64,000 bases of DNA, from NCBI RefSeq assembly GCF_007746795.1, contig NZ_CP036343.1, positions 6,214,357 to 6,278,356 on the forward strand, given 5' to 3'. The notes beneath the pieces were generated by a model. It did no database searches. It was not told the origin of the DNA and saw nothing but the letters and a program-made list of their open reading frames with translations. Below, piece after piece: positions 30,511 to 39,880 of the stretch; position 1 is the first letter of the stretch, and each line of letters begins with the position of its first letter. The stretch is from Gimesia algae. GTDB taxonomy: Bacteria > Planctomycetota > Planctomycetia > Planctomycetales > Planctomycetaceae. The translations under genes were made by a program, and so were the position numbers.

Positions 30511-31254
30511 TCAACCTTCCGCCATCTCCGCTTCGATCACATTTTCAGCGAAGCTGTGATAAGCGGCTCCCACATCCTTCGCCATCGAATCGGGGAAGAC
30601 ATGGAACTCACCTGCTTTCAAAGCAGCCACAATTCCCTCAGCGACCAGCTCTGGGGACTCTGCAATTTCATCAAAACCGGCGTCGTGCCCCATGTCAGTC
30701 GCAATCGGGCCGGGATGCACGCTGACAACCAGGGTTCCCTGTTCCTTTAACAAGTCTTTCAATGCCTGTGTCACAGAATAAGAGGCGGCTTTGGAAGCAC
30801 AATAGGTCGTGAACTGCGGAAAATTCTTCAGTGAAGCGACCGAATTCAACTGCACCAGCGCCCCGCCACCATTGGCTTTCAGCACGGGAGCGAAGGCCTG
30901 CGCAACACGCATCAGGCCATACACGTTCGCAGTCATCTCGAATTCCAGCGATTCAACAGCGTCTTCAGATAAAGCAGTTGTCGGCTTGAGAACCCCTGCA
31001 TTATTCACCACCAGCGAGACATCACTGGCCACTTCCGCAGCATTTTTGATCAAGGCCGGCTTCGTCAGATCAAATTCCACAGGTACCACCTTGTCCCCAT
31101 ATTCGTCGATCAATCCAGCCACCGATGAAGTATCCCGGACAGCCGCATACACTTTGGCCGCCCCTTCTTTCAGCAACCCTTCCAGAATCACTTTCCCAAT
31201 CCCGCGGTTGGCTCCCGTGACCAACGCCACCTGCCCCTGAATCTCATAGCCCAT
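30511..31254 (-). CDS. Short-chain dehydrogenase/reductase
   Basis: A 247-residue classical SDR. It has the cofactor motif TGANRGIG (13-20), then NNAG (84-87), and catalytic Ser138, Tyr151 and Lys155 (YCASK). PGPIATDMG follows, as usual. It catalyses an NAD(P)-dependent oxidation or reduction of an unknown substrate in the cytoplasm. It is upstream of the HEAT-like lipoprotein gene by 80 bases on the same strand. No functional link is evident. Confidence 0.88.
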   Translation of the reverse strand: MGYEIQGQVALVTGANRGIGKVILEGLLKEGAAKVYAAVRDTSSVAGLIDEYGDKVVPVEFDLTKPALIKNAAEVASDVSLVVNNAGVLKPTTALSEDAVESLEFEMTANVYGLMRVAQAFAPVLKANGGGALVQLNSVASLKNFPQFTTYCASKAASYSVTQALKDLLKEQGTLVVSVHPGPIATDMGHDAGFDEIAESPELVAEGIVAALKAGEFHVFPDSMAKDVGAAYHSFAENVIEAEMAEG

Positions 31255-31418
31255 TTCAGAATCCTTTATTAGAGTTTAATAACCCGCGATCACTTTGCAG
31301 GAACCATGTTTAAACGTTAGAAACATTCTAGGCCGCGGCTCAAGTGAGACAATCCCTGATCTGATCCTTCACATTCGACTGATCTCGTACTCGCTTCCAC
31401 CTTTGATTGGCTAAGCAT

Positions 31419-31904
31419 TTATTCTTCCACCGCCAGCACGATCAAACCACAACGATTTGTCCCGACTTCTATAAACTTCCCCAGCATTCGTTCTCCTCTT
31501 TCTTCATCAGAAAATCGAACTGTTAGTTGAACCGATTGACCAGGCAGAATGGAATAATCAGCCTTCCCCGTACCACACCAGTCCCAATTCGCTTTCCGCC
31601 AGAGCCCCCGCCTGAATATTTCCTGATATGTCTGAATGGAATCCGGTCCTGCAGAACGATAGCCGAGAGACGTTTGCCCCGAATTTTTCACAACGACATG
31701 TACCTCGTCCTGCACCTGCTTTCTCGAAATGATCTGGGGACGATTCTTTAACGGTAAAGTTCCCTCAAAGAACTCCCGCCGCCAGGCAGGATCCGGAATC
31801 TGCTCGGGATCAATCGTCAAACGAACCCGTTGATCCTCCGCGGTAACTCCTGTTACAAAACAGAAAGCAAACATCAGGATCAGCAGGACCTTGATTACTT
31901 TCAT
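31419..31904 (-). CDS. Exported protein of unknown function
   Basis: 161 residues from ATG 31904, chosen because AGGGAG lies seven bases upstream and a signal peptide follows at once (IKVLLILMFAFCFVTGVTA). The mature part looks like a single beta-sandwich (VHVVVKNSGQTSLGYRS, then GQSVQLTVRFSDEERGERM). I do not recognise the family. It lies 28 bases downstream of another unknown gene on the same strand, so the two are probably co-transcribed. Confidence 0.6.
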   Translation of the reverse strand: MKVIKVLLILMFAFCFVTGVTAEDQRVRLTIDPEQIPDPAWRREFFEGTLPLKNRPQIISRKQVQDEVHVVVKNSGQTSLGYRSAGPDSIQTYQEIFRRGLWRKANWDWCGTGKADYSILPGQSVQLTVRFSDEERGERMLGKFIEVGTNRCGLIVLAVEE

Positions 31905-31932
31905 ATTAAGACTCCCTGAATCGTTATTGAGG

Positions 31933-32745
31933 TCATCCTTCCGCAGGTTGAGGTACTGCTTCACTGTCATGTTCGGCAATCCACACCGCCAGATCGCGAA
32001 ACGTTTCAAAACCTGCCGGCAAGGGATTCGATCGATAACTACAAATCGAGAAGACCTTCCAGAGTGCATAGGTTGCCGCAGTGGTTAACACGGGATACAG
32101 ATAATTGCCATCCAGAAACAAGATCACTGAGATCAACAGAACAGGCCAGAACACCAGACAGCCACACCCTTCCATCAGAAACCAGAAAGATTTCAGCTCA
32201 GTCAGTCTGTTATCAGTCCGCCATTTCAGTTCGCTCCAGAAACCGTCCAGTTGTCTTCCTCGAAACACATCCAGAATTCGTGTGGAGGGTGTTAATCGAC
32301 AGGCAGCCGGATAGAACTTTTCCGACAGCTCCAGCATCCCATAAAACGCACCAGCGGGACCACATTCACGATCAATCACCATCACTGGTTGAAATGAGAT
32401 ATACGGAGCACGCTCGGCAATAAACTCAACAAGTGCTCTAAAAGTTAAATACTGACCCACATGCTCAATCCATTCGTCTTCTGTTTGATAATCACGGTCG
32501 ACACCAAACAGTTGCTCCCACTCATCCCGGGAGCATTCAAAGAGAAAGGCTCTTTCAATACGAAACATGAAATCTGATAAATGAAGTTCTTTCCATAGCT
32601 TGATTTCTTTGAAATACAGATCCATCCTGAGATCAATGTCCGCAACAGGATCCGGTGCTTCATCATCATCCAACCCATACATATCTACCAGATGCTCTAC
32701 AAGCAACGGCATGATCTGCTTCTCGGTATAGCGTGTTTCCTGCAT
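31933..32745 (-). CDS. Membrane protein of unknown function
   Basis: 270 residues from ATG 32745, which has GGGGA five bases upstream. An in-frame extension to 32907 has no such support. The N-terminal 190 residues are soluble, acidic and aromatic-rich (ERAFLFECSRDEWEQLFGV, then ALVEFIAERAPYISF). Two membrane spans lie at about 200-222 and 226-244. A short soluble tail ends the protein. The soluble part resembles domains seen in proteins of toxin-immunity or stress type only in composition; I assign no function. Confidence 0.5.
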   Translation of the reverse strand: MQETRYTEKQIMPLLVEHLVDMYGLDDDEAPDPVADIDLRMDLYFKEIKLWKELHLSDFMFRIERAFLFECSRDEWEQLFGVDRDYQTEDEWIEHVGQYLTFRALVEFIAERAPYISFQPVMVIDRECGPAGAFYGMLELSEKFYPAACRLTPSTRILDVFRGRQLDGFWSELKWRTDNRLTELKSFWFLMEGCGCLVFWPVLLISVILFLDGNYLYPVLTTAATYALWKVFSICSYRSNPLPAGFETFRDLAVWIAEHDSEAVPQPAEG

Positions 32746-33048
32746 CTGAGTCCCCTTTCTGAATACACCGGAATATTGGAAAGCGTCCCTTGGCTGTTTA
32801 TCATCATTCAGCATAAAACAAATGCCCCGCCAGATATAGATTTTCTTTGACCATCCTTCCTGAATCTGAGATTTTTTGATTCCCCTGCAGACCGAACTTT
32901 CGCACAATATGAAGATTCGATGCAGTTTACCGGAACCCGCCTCGAGGAACTTGAGAGATTCAAAACGGATCTACACAATATTCGGTTCAGATAGTTAACT
33001 TCTGAAATTCAAGTGATTTAAAGACTTTCCCCTGCAAAGGATTCGCCA
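32746..33048. other. Intergenic region between divergent genes
   Basis: About 300 bases between an unknown membrane protein and the secreted Ntn hydrolase gene. I see no repeat, RNA or terminator here. Confidence 0.4.
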
Positions 33049-34353
33049 GTGATGCCTGCGAAATACTCCCGGCTGTTTTTTCTCTGCACGCTGCTGATCC
33101 TGATCACAGTATCGATCACGACACCTGCAACCGCCTGCACCACCGCCGTCATCAGCGGCAAAGCAACAGCCGACGGTCGACCGCTGCTGTGGAAAAACCG
33201 CGATACCTCGAACATTCACAACGAAGTTATTCTGCTTACGAAAGGTCCTCTGCGCGGGACTGCGGTCGTCAATGCCGGCGCGCGGAAATCGATTTTCATG
33301 GGAGTCAACGAAGCTGGCTTCTGTATCGAAAATTCCTTGAGCAAAGACCTTGGCACAAAAGGGAAAAAATCGGGACCGGGAAATGGTCGCCTGATGAAAC
33401 AGGCGCTGGAAACCTGTAAGACAGTCGCCGACTTCAAAAAGCTGCTCGAAGAAACCAATCAGACCGGCCGCCAGACCGCCGCCAATTTCGGCGTCATCGA
33501 TGCCCAGGGGGGCGCGGCCCTGTTCGAAACCGGTCCCACCAGCTTTACGATGTTCGATGCTAACGATCCGGCGGTCGCTCCCCACGGTTACATTGTCCGT
33601 TCTAATTTCTCCACCACGGCCCGCGATTTTCCGGCCAACCCCACGCCAGAGCAACTCGGTAAGATCTATTCTGCAGAACGCTATTCCCAGGCCTGTTCCC
33701 GGCTCGACCTGCAAAAAGACAAAGGCATCACCGTCGATTACCTCATTCGCAATCTGACGCGTGATCTTTCCGACCCCAAAGGCACTCCCTGGCCCGGCAC
33801 CGTCAATGGTGTCAAACAGAAACTCCCGGCAGTCATCAAAACAGACAACACCATCAGCCGCTCCACCACCGTTTCCGCTGCCGTCTTTCAAGGCGTGAAA
33901 CCGGGGGAAGATCCTCGGCTGGCGACGATGTGGACCATCCTGGGTAATCCCAGTTTTTCCATCGCCGTCCCCTGCTGGGTCGAAGTGCAGGAAATCGCCG
34001 ATCCGCTTGCGGACGACAAAGGAGCTGAGCTTGGCGAAATTGCGATCTCCCTGCGTGCCTGGAGTAAATCCGACGACGGAAAAGGCATCAACACCGAATA
34101 CCTGCCCGACATCTGGTCTGATCTCTGGTCCGTGGAAGACAAGATCCTCTCGCTGACCAGCAAATTCCAGGCGGCACGCGTGGAGCATGGCTACTCGCCT
34201 GGAGCAGTCACCCGGTTCCATCAGAAAATGGCACAGCTCGCGATGACCGCCATGCAGCAGGAACTTCGCGAAATGAAACAGGCGGCGATCACACTCCCGG
34301 CCCCTCCGCCACCCGCGTTTGCTCCTGTCAAAAAAACAATTGTGATTCCCTGA
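33049..34353 (+). CDS. Secreted Ntn hydrolase, penicillin V acylase / C45-type
   Basis: A 434-residue protein. Residues 1-29 are a signal peptide ending ATPATA, and the predicted mature N-terminus is Cys30 (CTTAVISGKATADGR). An N-terminal cysteine nucleophile followed by this pattern, then NRDT and NEAGFCIEN, fits the linear amide C-N hydrolase group (acyl-transferase, bile salt hydrolase and penicillin acylase relatives). Signal peptidase cleavage would expose the catalytic Cys, so no autoprocessing is needed (inference). Start is GTG 33049 or ATG 33052, with AAAGG upstream. The C-terminus is helical with a proline-rich end (PAPPPPAFAP). It pairs with the gene 28 bases downstream. Confidence 0.72.
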   Translation: MMPAKYSRLFFLCTLLILITVSITTPATACTTAVISGKATADGRPLLWKNRDTSNIHNEVILLTKGPLRGTAVVNAGARKSIFMGVNEAGFCIENSLSKDLGTKGKKSGPGNGRLMKQALETCKTVADFKKLLEETNQTGRQTAANFGVIDAQGGAALFETGPTSFTMFDANDPAVAPHGYIVRSNFSTTARDFPANPTPEQLGKIYSAERYSQACSRLDLQKDKGITVDYLIRNLTRDLSDPKGTPWPGTVNGVKQKLPAVIKTDNTISRSTTVSAAVFQGVKPGEDPRLATMWTILGNPSFSIAVPCWVEVQEIADPLADDKGAELGEIAISLRAWSKSDDGKGINTEYLPDIWSDLWSVEDKILSLTSKFQAARVEHGYSPGAVTRFHQKMAQLAMTAMQQELREMKQAAITLPAPPPPAFAPVKKTIVIP

Positions 34354-34381
34354 ATTCTTATTTAACTTGAAGGCTCTTCTC

Positions 34382-35149
34382 ATGCGACCTGTTTCACAAT
34401 TTCTGTTGATCGTATTATTCGTATCAGTTTGCTCATCTCTCCAATCCGCGGTAATTGCAGACGAGGAAACACCGGTTCGCGTCGCCATCTTTAATTTCCC
34501 CAAATCCGGTTCTAAAGGTCATGAAAATCTGCAGCGGTTCCTGATTCCTGAAAACGGCTTCCAGTCCACAATCATTTCTCCAGAAGAAATTCAAGACGGT
34601 CAGCTCAAGAACTTCGACGTCGTCGTCATGCCGGGCGGCAGTGGCAGTGGTCAGGCCAAAGCACTCAAACCGGAAGGCCGTGCCGCAGTCCGCACGTTCG
34701 TGAAAAATGGAGGCGGTTACGTCGGCATCTGTGCTGGCGCTTATCTGGCTTCTTCGCATTACAGTTGGTCGCTCGATATTATCAACGCCCGTGTCTGGGA
34801 TCGTGCTCACTGGAAACGGGGTCAAACGCAGGTCTCCATCCAATTAACTCCTTCCGGCCAGGAAGTCCTCAGTAACACAAAATCAAAGTACAACATCTAT
34901 TATTCCAACGGCCCCTTACTCGTCCCCGACAACCAACCTGATCTCCCCGGTTATGAAGTCCTCGCCTCTTTTGAATCCGAAGTTGCCCGCAACGGTGCCC
35001 CGGCAGAAGCAATGACAGGCACTCATGCCATCATCCGCTCCAAATTCGGTTCTGGTCGCGTGATCTGCTTTAGCCCTCACGCCGAAACAAAAAACGGCCC
35101 ACACTCCCTGATCGCCACCGGCGTCTACTGGGCCGCGAATCAGGAATGA
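34382..35149 (+). CDS. Secreted BPL_N / class I glutamine amidotransferase-like protein
   Basis: 255 residues from ATG 34382, with GAAGG eight bases upstream. A TTG five codons earlier has no support. A signal peptide (about 1-26) precedes a flavodoxin-like domain with VVVMPGGSGSG and the nucleophile elbow GGYVGICAGAYLASSH, where Cys117 is the predicted active residue. This is the biotin-protein-ligase N-terminal-like (BPL_N) family, whose members often sit outside the cytoplasm. The reaction is unknown. Co-transcription with a secreted amide hydrolase suggests work on an extracytoplasmic amide or peptide. Confidence 0.72.
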   Translation: MRPVSQFLLIVLFVSVCSSLQSAVIADEETPVRVAIFNFPKSGSKGHENLQRFLIPENGFQSTIISPEEIQDGQLKNFDVVVMPGGSGSGQAKALKPEGRAAVRTFVKNGGGYVGICAGAYLASSHYSWSLDIINARVWDRAHWKRGQTQVSIQLTPSGQEVLSNTKSKYNIYYSNGPLLVPDNQPDLPGYEVLASFESEVARNGAPAEAMTGTHAIIRSKFGSGRVICFSPHAETKNGPHSLIATGVYWAANQE

Positions 35150-35611
35150 ACCAACTTCTGTTGCTGCAGATTTCATCACTATTCGACCAGGAATATTCCA
35201 AACCAGTTCGCCATGATCAGCTTGACAGACTCTCGCATCGAGCCAGAATGCCTTACCTGCGTCGCGCGCGGGGCAAATGATTGTTTCCCCGCTTTTACTG
35301 TCCTTTACTCGACTTAGCGAGATCTGATGATGCATCCTCTGGTCCACTGGAAATTGAATTTCATAAGCAATAGAAGAATATTCAACGCTACAGAGACAGA
35401 TTATACTCGATATCACCCACCCGATTGAGTTCAGTTTGTGCACCGTCACTAAAACTGCGGATCGACACACTTCAGACCATGTTCAAACCTTTTCGGCCCC
35501 CTTTCGTACACCGTTCACACCCCTGTCGCGACAGTTCGACCGCTGATCGCCCCAGTTCGGCACACGGTACATTCTGCAGTCAGCAAACAGGCAGTTCACA
35601 TCGGGAATCAA
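35150..35611. other. Intergenic region, no supported gene
   Basis: 462 bases between convergent genes. A minus-strand frame of 184 codons (34916-35470) covers part of it but overlaps 234 bases of the BPL_N gene and has no recognised product. It might be a decayed gene. I see no terminator hairpin. Confidence 0.35.
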
Positions 35612-37063
35612 TTATTTCCCGGTAACCGGTCGCTTTCGGGGAATCGTCAGGGGCCCCTGCTGTGTGTAGGGATGCTGTGCTTTGATCTCCTGATAGTTCA
35701 ACCAGCCCTGTGCAGAATGTAACTGTTTGACATCGGCCCGTTCATAGCCAAAGAACAGCGGCTTATGATGCATGACAATCCGGTCAGGATAAACATCGAA
35801 ACTGCACCAGCCGAAACTCCCCGCACTGACCATCGCTGTGCCTCCCAGTACCAGGTAGTGTGTCTCTTCTTCATGACCGTGCCACACCGGACGATGATAG
35901 TGCCCGCTCAGGCAGAGCAGCACCTGGTACTGTTTCATCAACGCCCTCAACCGGTCACGCCCGACCCCGATCTGGTTGTATTTTCCCCGGCCCCGTTCGT
36001 TATTCTGCCAGGGAGAAACATGCAATGCTATCACAATTTCCTCACCCGCTTTTTCCGCTTTCTGAAACTCCGCCTCGACCCAGTCCAGCTGACTGTCGCT
36101 CATGCCCACATGATTGCCTTCAGCGTCAATCACCACAAACCGCACCCCTTTGTGTACGAACGAGTAATGCAGCTCGCGATAAAAATAGCGGATAAACAGT
36201 TCCGGAATCTCATGGTTGCCCCGCACGTAGTGGTAAGGCGCAGCGAACCCCTTGACCAGTTCCAGCATCGCGTCATAGGCTTTCAAATCGGTTTTGACAT
36301 GCACCATGTCTCCCAGCATCAGCGATAACTCGGCCCCCGAGCGATTGATTTGATCGACGGCCAGCGCGAAGCGGGCTTTGTCCACCTCAAAGCCGCTGAA
36401 TCCCAACTGCGGATCTCCCACGGCGGCAAAACGAAAGATCAACCCGTCCTCTGTTTCCGGCAGCAGGCGCGGGAATTCAAATCCCTTCGGCGCATTTTTT
36501 GAAACAACCAGTTGCCTCCCCTGCGCCGCGTCATCGGGTTCGCCCGCATTCCCCAGGTAAATCTGCGAGACAGCAGCATTGCTCGTCAATGGCAGATCTT
36601 CCCCCAGCGTCTGCTGATCCACCCAGCAGGCATACGACTTCCGATCCAGGTCGGCCCGCATCGTCAGGGTATAAGGCCGGGACTCAAACGGAGTGAAAGT
36701 ATACAGACGCCATTCGGGACGCTCATACGCCGAATGCCAGCGGATCTGTTTCTCGTCTGAACCTTTGCGCTGATAAGGCTCCGCCGCAATCCGTGCAATC
36801 ACATCGTTCGACTTCTCACCCCTGAGATCAAAGAACGCACCGCTGTCCCAGTCTTTTGAGGGTTCAAACTGACACTGGACCCAGATCACTCCCTCAGTGA
36901 TCGGTTCTTCCAGTTGTCTACGGATCCCCCAGCCATCCACGGCAGTCGGCTCCGTCTGTGCAATGAGCGTCTGTGTAAACAGACAAAAGCAGAAACCACA
37001 AATCGCCATAATCGATGGCAAACCTGTAGTGAAATAAATAATCGAGCCATGCATTTTTCGCAT
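35612..37063 (-). CDS. Secreted metallophosphoesterase
   Basis: 483 residues from ATG 37063, which has AAGGTGG six bases upstream. A start at 37090 is possible but unsupported. A signal peptide lies within the first 36 residues (IMAICGFCFCLFTQTLIAQ). An N-terminal beta-rich region to about residue 200 is followed by a calcineurin-like phosphoesterase domain. Its metal ligands are in order: GDPQLG, GDMV, GNHE, ALHVSPW and SGHYHRPVWHGH. It probably hydrolyses phosphate esters outside the cytoplasm, and the substrate is unknown. It is a single gene. Confidence 0.83.
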   Translation of the reverse strand: MRKMHGSIIYFTTGLPSIMAICGFCFCLFTQTLIAQTEPTAVDGWGIRRQLEEPITEGVIWVQCQFEPSKDWDSGAFFDLRGEKSNDVIARIAAEPYQRKGSDEKQIRWHSAYERPEWRLYTFTPFESRPYTLTMRADLDRKSYACWVDQQTLGEDLPLTSNAAVSQIYLGNAGEPDDAAQGRQLVVSKNAPKGFEFPRLLPETEDGLIFRFAAVGDPQLGFSGFEVDKARFALAVDQINRSGAELSLMLGDMVHVKTDLKAYDAMLELVKGFAAPYHYVRGNHEIPELFIRYFYRELHYSFVHKGVRFVVIDAEGNHVGMSDSQLDWVEAEFQKAEKAGEEIVIALHVSPWQNNERGRGKYNQIGVGRDRLRALMKQYQVLLCLSGHYHRPVWHGHEEETHYLVLGGTAMVSAGSFGWCSFDVYPDRIVMHHKPLFFGYERADVKQLHSAQGWLNYQEIKAQHPYTQQGPLTIPRKRPVTGK

Positions 37064-37249
37064 CAAGTTCCACCTTATGATTGAGCACATATTATCAGGA
37101 GACCAGAATCTAAATAGAATAAGAACTGATTTTAAAACAGAATTTTCTTGCCTATGATCATACTTGAGACAGAATCACTTTACCACTTTCTGTACGATCC
37201 TATGTCCTCATCCCAAACATGTCATAATTCATACCTGACTGAACTTATC

Positions 37250-37612
37250 TTAGATTACTTTCCAGCCATCCAGATCACCTGGAAGTCGCAGTTCGTGCTT
37301 CAAATAAAAATCAGCAGCTTCAATTACGCTTTTAAATAAGATCTGAGATTTTTCGCTGACAATGCCTGGGCCAAAAGCACTATATGTTAAAGAGTAACAA
37401 ACAAAAGTCGCGCCTCTGTTTTCAATCACGACCCCCTCACTTTTCTGAGTCAAATCAGAAGGGAACCAGGCCTGATTCTCAATTAACTGTATCAGTTGAT
37501 TTCTGACCATCGAATAAGCCAGGGGAGGGTGGGGCCAGATTCCGCGCTTACTCCGCTCCTCCATATTCAAGTGACATCCTGACAACAATAACTTGAGCGT
37601 TTCTGAATCCAT
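37250..37612 (-). CDS. Small protein of unknown function, third gene of a small operon
   Basis: 120 residues from ATG 37612, chosen for GGGAG seven bases upstream. The sequence is mixed hydrophobic and acidic, with no signal peptide (MDSETLKLLLSGCHLNMEE, then FGPGIVSEKSQILFKSVIEA). I do not recognise it. Size, composition and close linkage to two other small genes resemble polymorphic-toxin immunity or orphan immunity genes, but that is only a resemblance. Confidence 0.5.
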   Translation of the reverse strand: MDSETLKLLLSGCHLNMEERSKRGIWPHPPLAYSMVRNQLIQLIENQAWFPSDLTQKSEGVVIENRGATFVCYSLTYSAFGPGIVSEKSQILFKSVIEAADFYLKHELRLPGDLDGWKVI

Positions 37613-37651
37613 GTTCTTACTCCCGAAACACCATTGAAAACAATAAGTCAC

Positions 37652-38200
37652 TCAGTAATCCCAACGGGAAAACCACACGCGATTGTGCTCTGGATCCAGA
37701 ATCAGAATCTGACCATGTTGCCATTCTGTTCCACGGTCTTGAGCCACATACCAGGTTTGCTTTGACTCGAACACACTCTGATACTCGACTTCGCTGATTT
37801 TGTGATCGGGGCCTCCCCCGGCTGGGTCAGCGCTCATCCCATTGATACCAAAACCAGCTCGCCAACTGATGTCCTTAGAGACCGGTCCACCTTTCCATTT
37901 CTGTTGCTCCCACGGCGGTGTTTCTGCCAGCCATTGTTCCAGCGTCGCATGATCCACGTCAAATACCAGATGGAATTCACCGTCTCCCTCAAAGTCCAAC
38001 CAGATATCACCGGCAGAAACTACCTGCGCCTCAGCAGGCCAGGCGATTCCAGTGTAATGAGTGAAGTCAGCCCCGTGTTCTGTCACAGCGCGACGTTGCA
38101 GCCCTTCTGGCCCTCCGCAGCCAGCGAACCAGATCCCGCCACACAAAACAAATAAGACCAGCACGGTTCGACGGCATTGCGGGGGAGTGTCTTCACTCAT
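37652..38200 (-). CDS. Small lipoprotein of unknown function
   Basis: 182 residues. The N-terminal signal contains a lipobox (VLCGGIWFAGCGG), so the protein is likely lipid-anchored. The mature part is Trp- and acid-rich (AETPPWEQQKWKGGPVSK). The start ATG at 38200 lies within the last eight bases of the upstream gene, and 39 bases separate its stop from the next start, so the three genes are co-transcribed. Function unknown. Confidence 0.6.
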   Translation of the reverse strand: MSEDTPPQCRRTVLVLFVLCGGIWFAGCGGPEGLQRRAVTEHGADFTHYTGIAWPAEAQVVSAGDIWLDFEGDGEFHLVFDVDHATLEQWLAETPPWEQQKWKGGPVSKDISWRAGFGINGMSADPAGGGPDHKISEVEYQSVFESKQTWYVAQDRGTEWQHGQILILDPEHNRVWFSRWDY

Positions 38201-38537
38201 GGATCAACGGCCAGTCATAATGAAGATAGCCAGCCATGTCGGGACGGTGGTCGTAAATCTCAAATCGATGCCGTAACTTCACAGTCGCTAAAACATCGGA
38301 AACAATTTTCGCTGCGCGCATTAATTCTTCAGCGGTGTCAGCGTCTGCACAAACGACAGGATCACCAGGATCACCCCCATATTCTTGGAATGAAAAGTCG
38401 GCTCCTCCACCAATTCCGATCTGAATCGAATACTGTCCCACATGCACTCGCAGACCAGCCTCCTGCAGAAGTTGAGCCATCACAGTTTTTGTGGGCCATT
38501 CGGCAAGCTCACCCGCAATCCAGGCTGATCTGTCCAT
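38193..38537 (-). CDS. Small protein of unknown function, first gene of a small operon
   Basis: 114 residues from ATG 38537. No signal peptide. It has a compact alpha/beta look (GQYSIQIGIGGGADFSFQEY, then DADTAEELMRAAKIVSDVL). It overlaps the lipoprotein gene by eight bases. It resembles small immunity-like proteins in size and acidity. I cannot name it. Confidence 0.5.
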   Translation of the reverse strand: MDRSAWIAGELAEWPTKTVMAQLLQEAGLRVHVGQYSIQIGIGGGADFSFQEYGGDPGDPVVCADADTAEELMRAAKIVSDVLATVKLRHRFEIYDHRPDMAGYLHYDWPLIHE

Positions 38538-38556
38538 GCTGATTTCTCGTCCCGAG

Positions 38557-39561
38557 TTACTTAACCCGCACCAGCTTCATCAAACGACCGGATACGTTCC
38601 AGTCCTGCACGTACAGGTTGCCATCTTTGTCCCAGTAGGAACCATGGGTGCCGCTGAAGATGCCTTCGCGCCACTGATCCTGGGGCACATTGAAATTACG
38701 GTGCGTTTTAGGATCTTCATTGTTTCCCAGAACGGCCACGATGGTGTTGGTCTTGTCCAGAATCACCAGTCGCCCATGCAGGTCGGGAACCGAAACATAA
38801 TCGCCCTGAATCGAAACAGACGTCGGCATGCCCAGTCCCGTAATCACTTCTTCGATGAAATTACCATCCAGATCGTAATGCAGCAGACGTCCTTTGGGCA
38901 TATGATTGCGGTCGCAGATCAGCAGACGCGGGGGATCGTAACGCGTATCCAGTGTCATGCCATGCGCGGTATTGAATTCCTTCAACCCGTTCCCCTTCTT
39001 GCCGAAGTGGGATTTGTATTTGCCGTTCTTGTCGAACTTGAAAATGTAATTGCTGGCGTAGCCGTCCGACAGAATGATGTCACCATTGGGAGCCACGGTA
39101 ATCGCCGTCGGAGCGAACTTCTTCAGATCGAGCCCTGATTCTTTCGGGAACGGCATTTTCAGGATCATCTCGCCAGTCTCTGCGTTGAACTTGATGCCTT
39201 CCGCGTTTGCATTGCGGGCCCCGTAAATGAATTCGCCATCTGCTTCTTCGCGAATTTCCATGTCATGGATGTTGGAATATTCGTCCCCCAGAAAACGACG
39301 CACGACTTTGCCATCAGGTGCAAAGACAACCACACCAATTTTGGCACTTGTGTAGATATTCCCCGCTTTATCAATCACGACGCCGCCGTGGGTTGGTCCC
39401 AGGACCGAACGCCCCTGCTCGTCAAATCCCCAGCCGGGCACTGTATCGAAGGTCATGATCCCGCTGCCCATCCGCACTGGTGCAACTTTTTCCGCCGCCG
39501 ACAGCGAGACTGTTACGCTGAACACCACAGCCACCGTAATATAATTCAAGCACTTTTTCAT
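38557..39561 (-). CDS. Secreted NHL-repeat beta-propeller protein
   Basis: 334 residues from ATG 39561. GGGA lies upstream and a signal peptide follows (KKCLNYITVAVVFSVTVSLSAA). The frame continues to 39816, but those codons lack support. The mature part is made of about six NHL-like blades with the recurring pattern GVVIDKAGNIYTS, AITVAPNGDIILSDGYAS, then DKDGNLYVQDW. Such exported NHL proteins, related to the lyase domain of peptidylglycine alpha-amidation, are common in planctomycetes. The fold supports a binding or lyase role, but no catalytic residues can be assigned. Confidence 0.78.
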   Translation of the reverse strand: MKKCLNYITVAVVFSVTVSLSAAEKVAPVRMGSGIMTFDTVPGWGFDEQGRSVLGPTHGGVVIDKAGNIYTSAKIGVVVFAPDGKVVRRFLGDEYSNIHDMEIREEADGEFIYGARNANAEGIKFNAETGEMILKMPFPKESGLDLKKFAPTAITVAPNGDIILSDGYASNYIFKFDKNGKYKSHFGKKGNGLKEFNTAHGMTLDTRYDPPRLLICDRNHMPKGRLLHYDLDGNFIEEVITGLGMPTSVSIQGDYVSVPDLHGRLVILDKTNTIVAVLGNNEDPKTHRNFNVPQDQWREGIFSGTHGSYWDKDGNLYVQDWNVSGRLMKLVRVK

Positions 39562-39880
39562 AGTCGAATTTCCCATCGATTGAATGTCAGAGTGGAATGG
39601 CGGGCCATTCTCAAAAGTTGTAAGTAATGACAGACAGCAACCATACAACGCCGGTTGCCATCCCTTCCAGTATCCCCCTCCGCGCCCCACTTTGCAACTA
39701 ATCCCGCCAAAAACGAGCGTTTCCAGCCATTCCTGATTTTTTCTCAAACAACCTGTAACACATTTCCGCACCTCTCGCTTGGTAGTACATGCAGGGGGGA
39801 TGACAACCTGCCACACAACTGTGAATCAGACGTGAAACAGATTCACTTCACAATAACAAAACATTTCAGGAGACAGAACA
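39562..39880. other. Intergenic region between divergent genes
   Basis: 319 bases between the NHL gene and the repeat-rich PDZ gene. AGGAGACAGAACA precedes the PDZ gene ATG. No other feature is seen. Confidence 0.4.

Noticed and set aside
32995-34503. 502-codon minus-strand frame opposite the Ntn hydrolase
   Set aside because: It covers a gene with signal peptide and catalytic motifs on the plus strand, and its own sequence shows no domain.
34916-35470. 184-codon minus-strand frame after the BPL_N gene
   Set aside because: It overlaps the BPL_N coding end by over 200 bases and has no recognised product; a decayed gene cannot be excluded.
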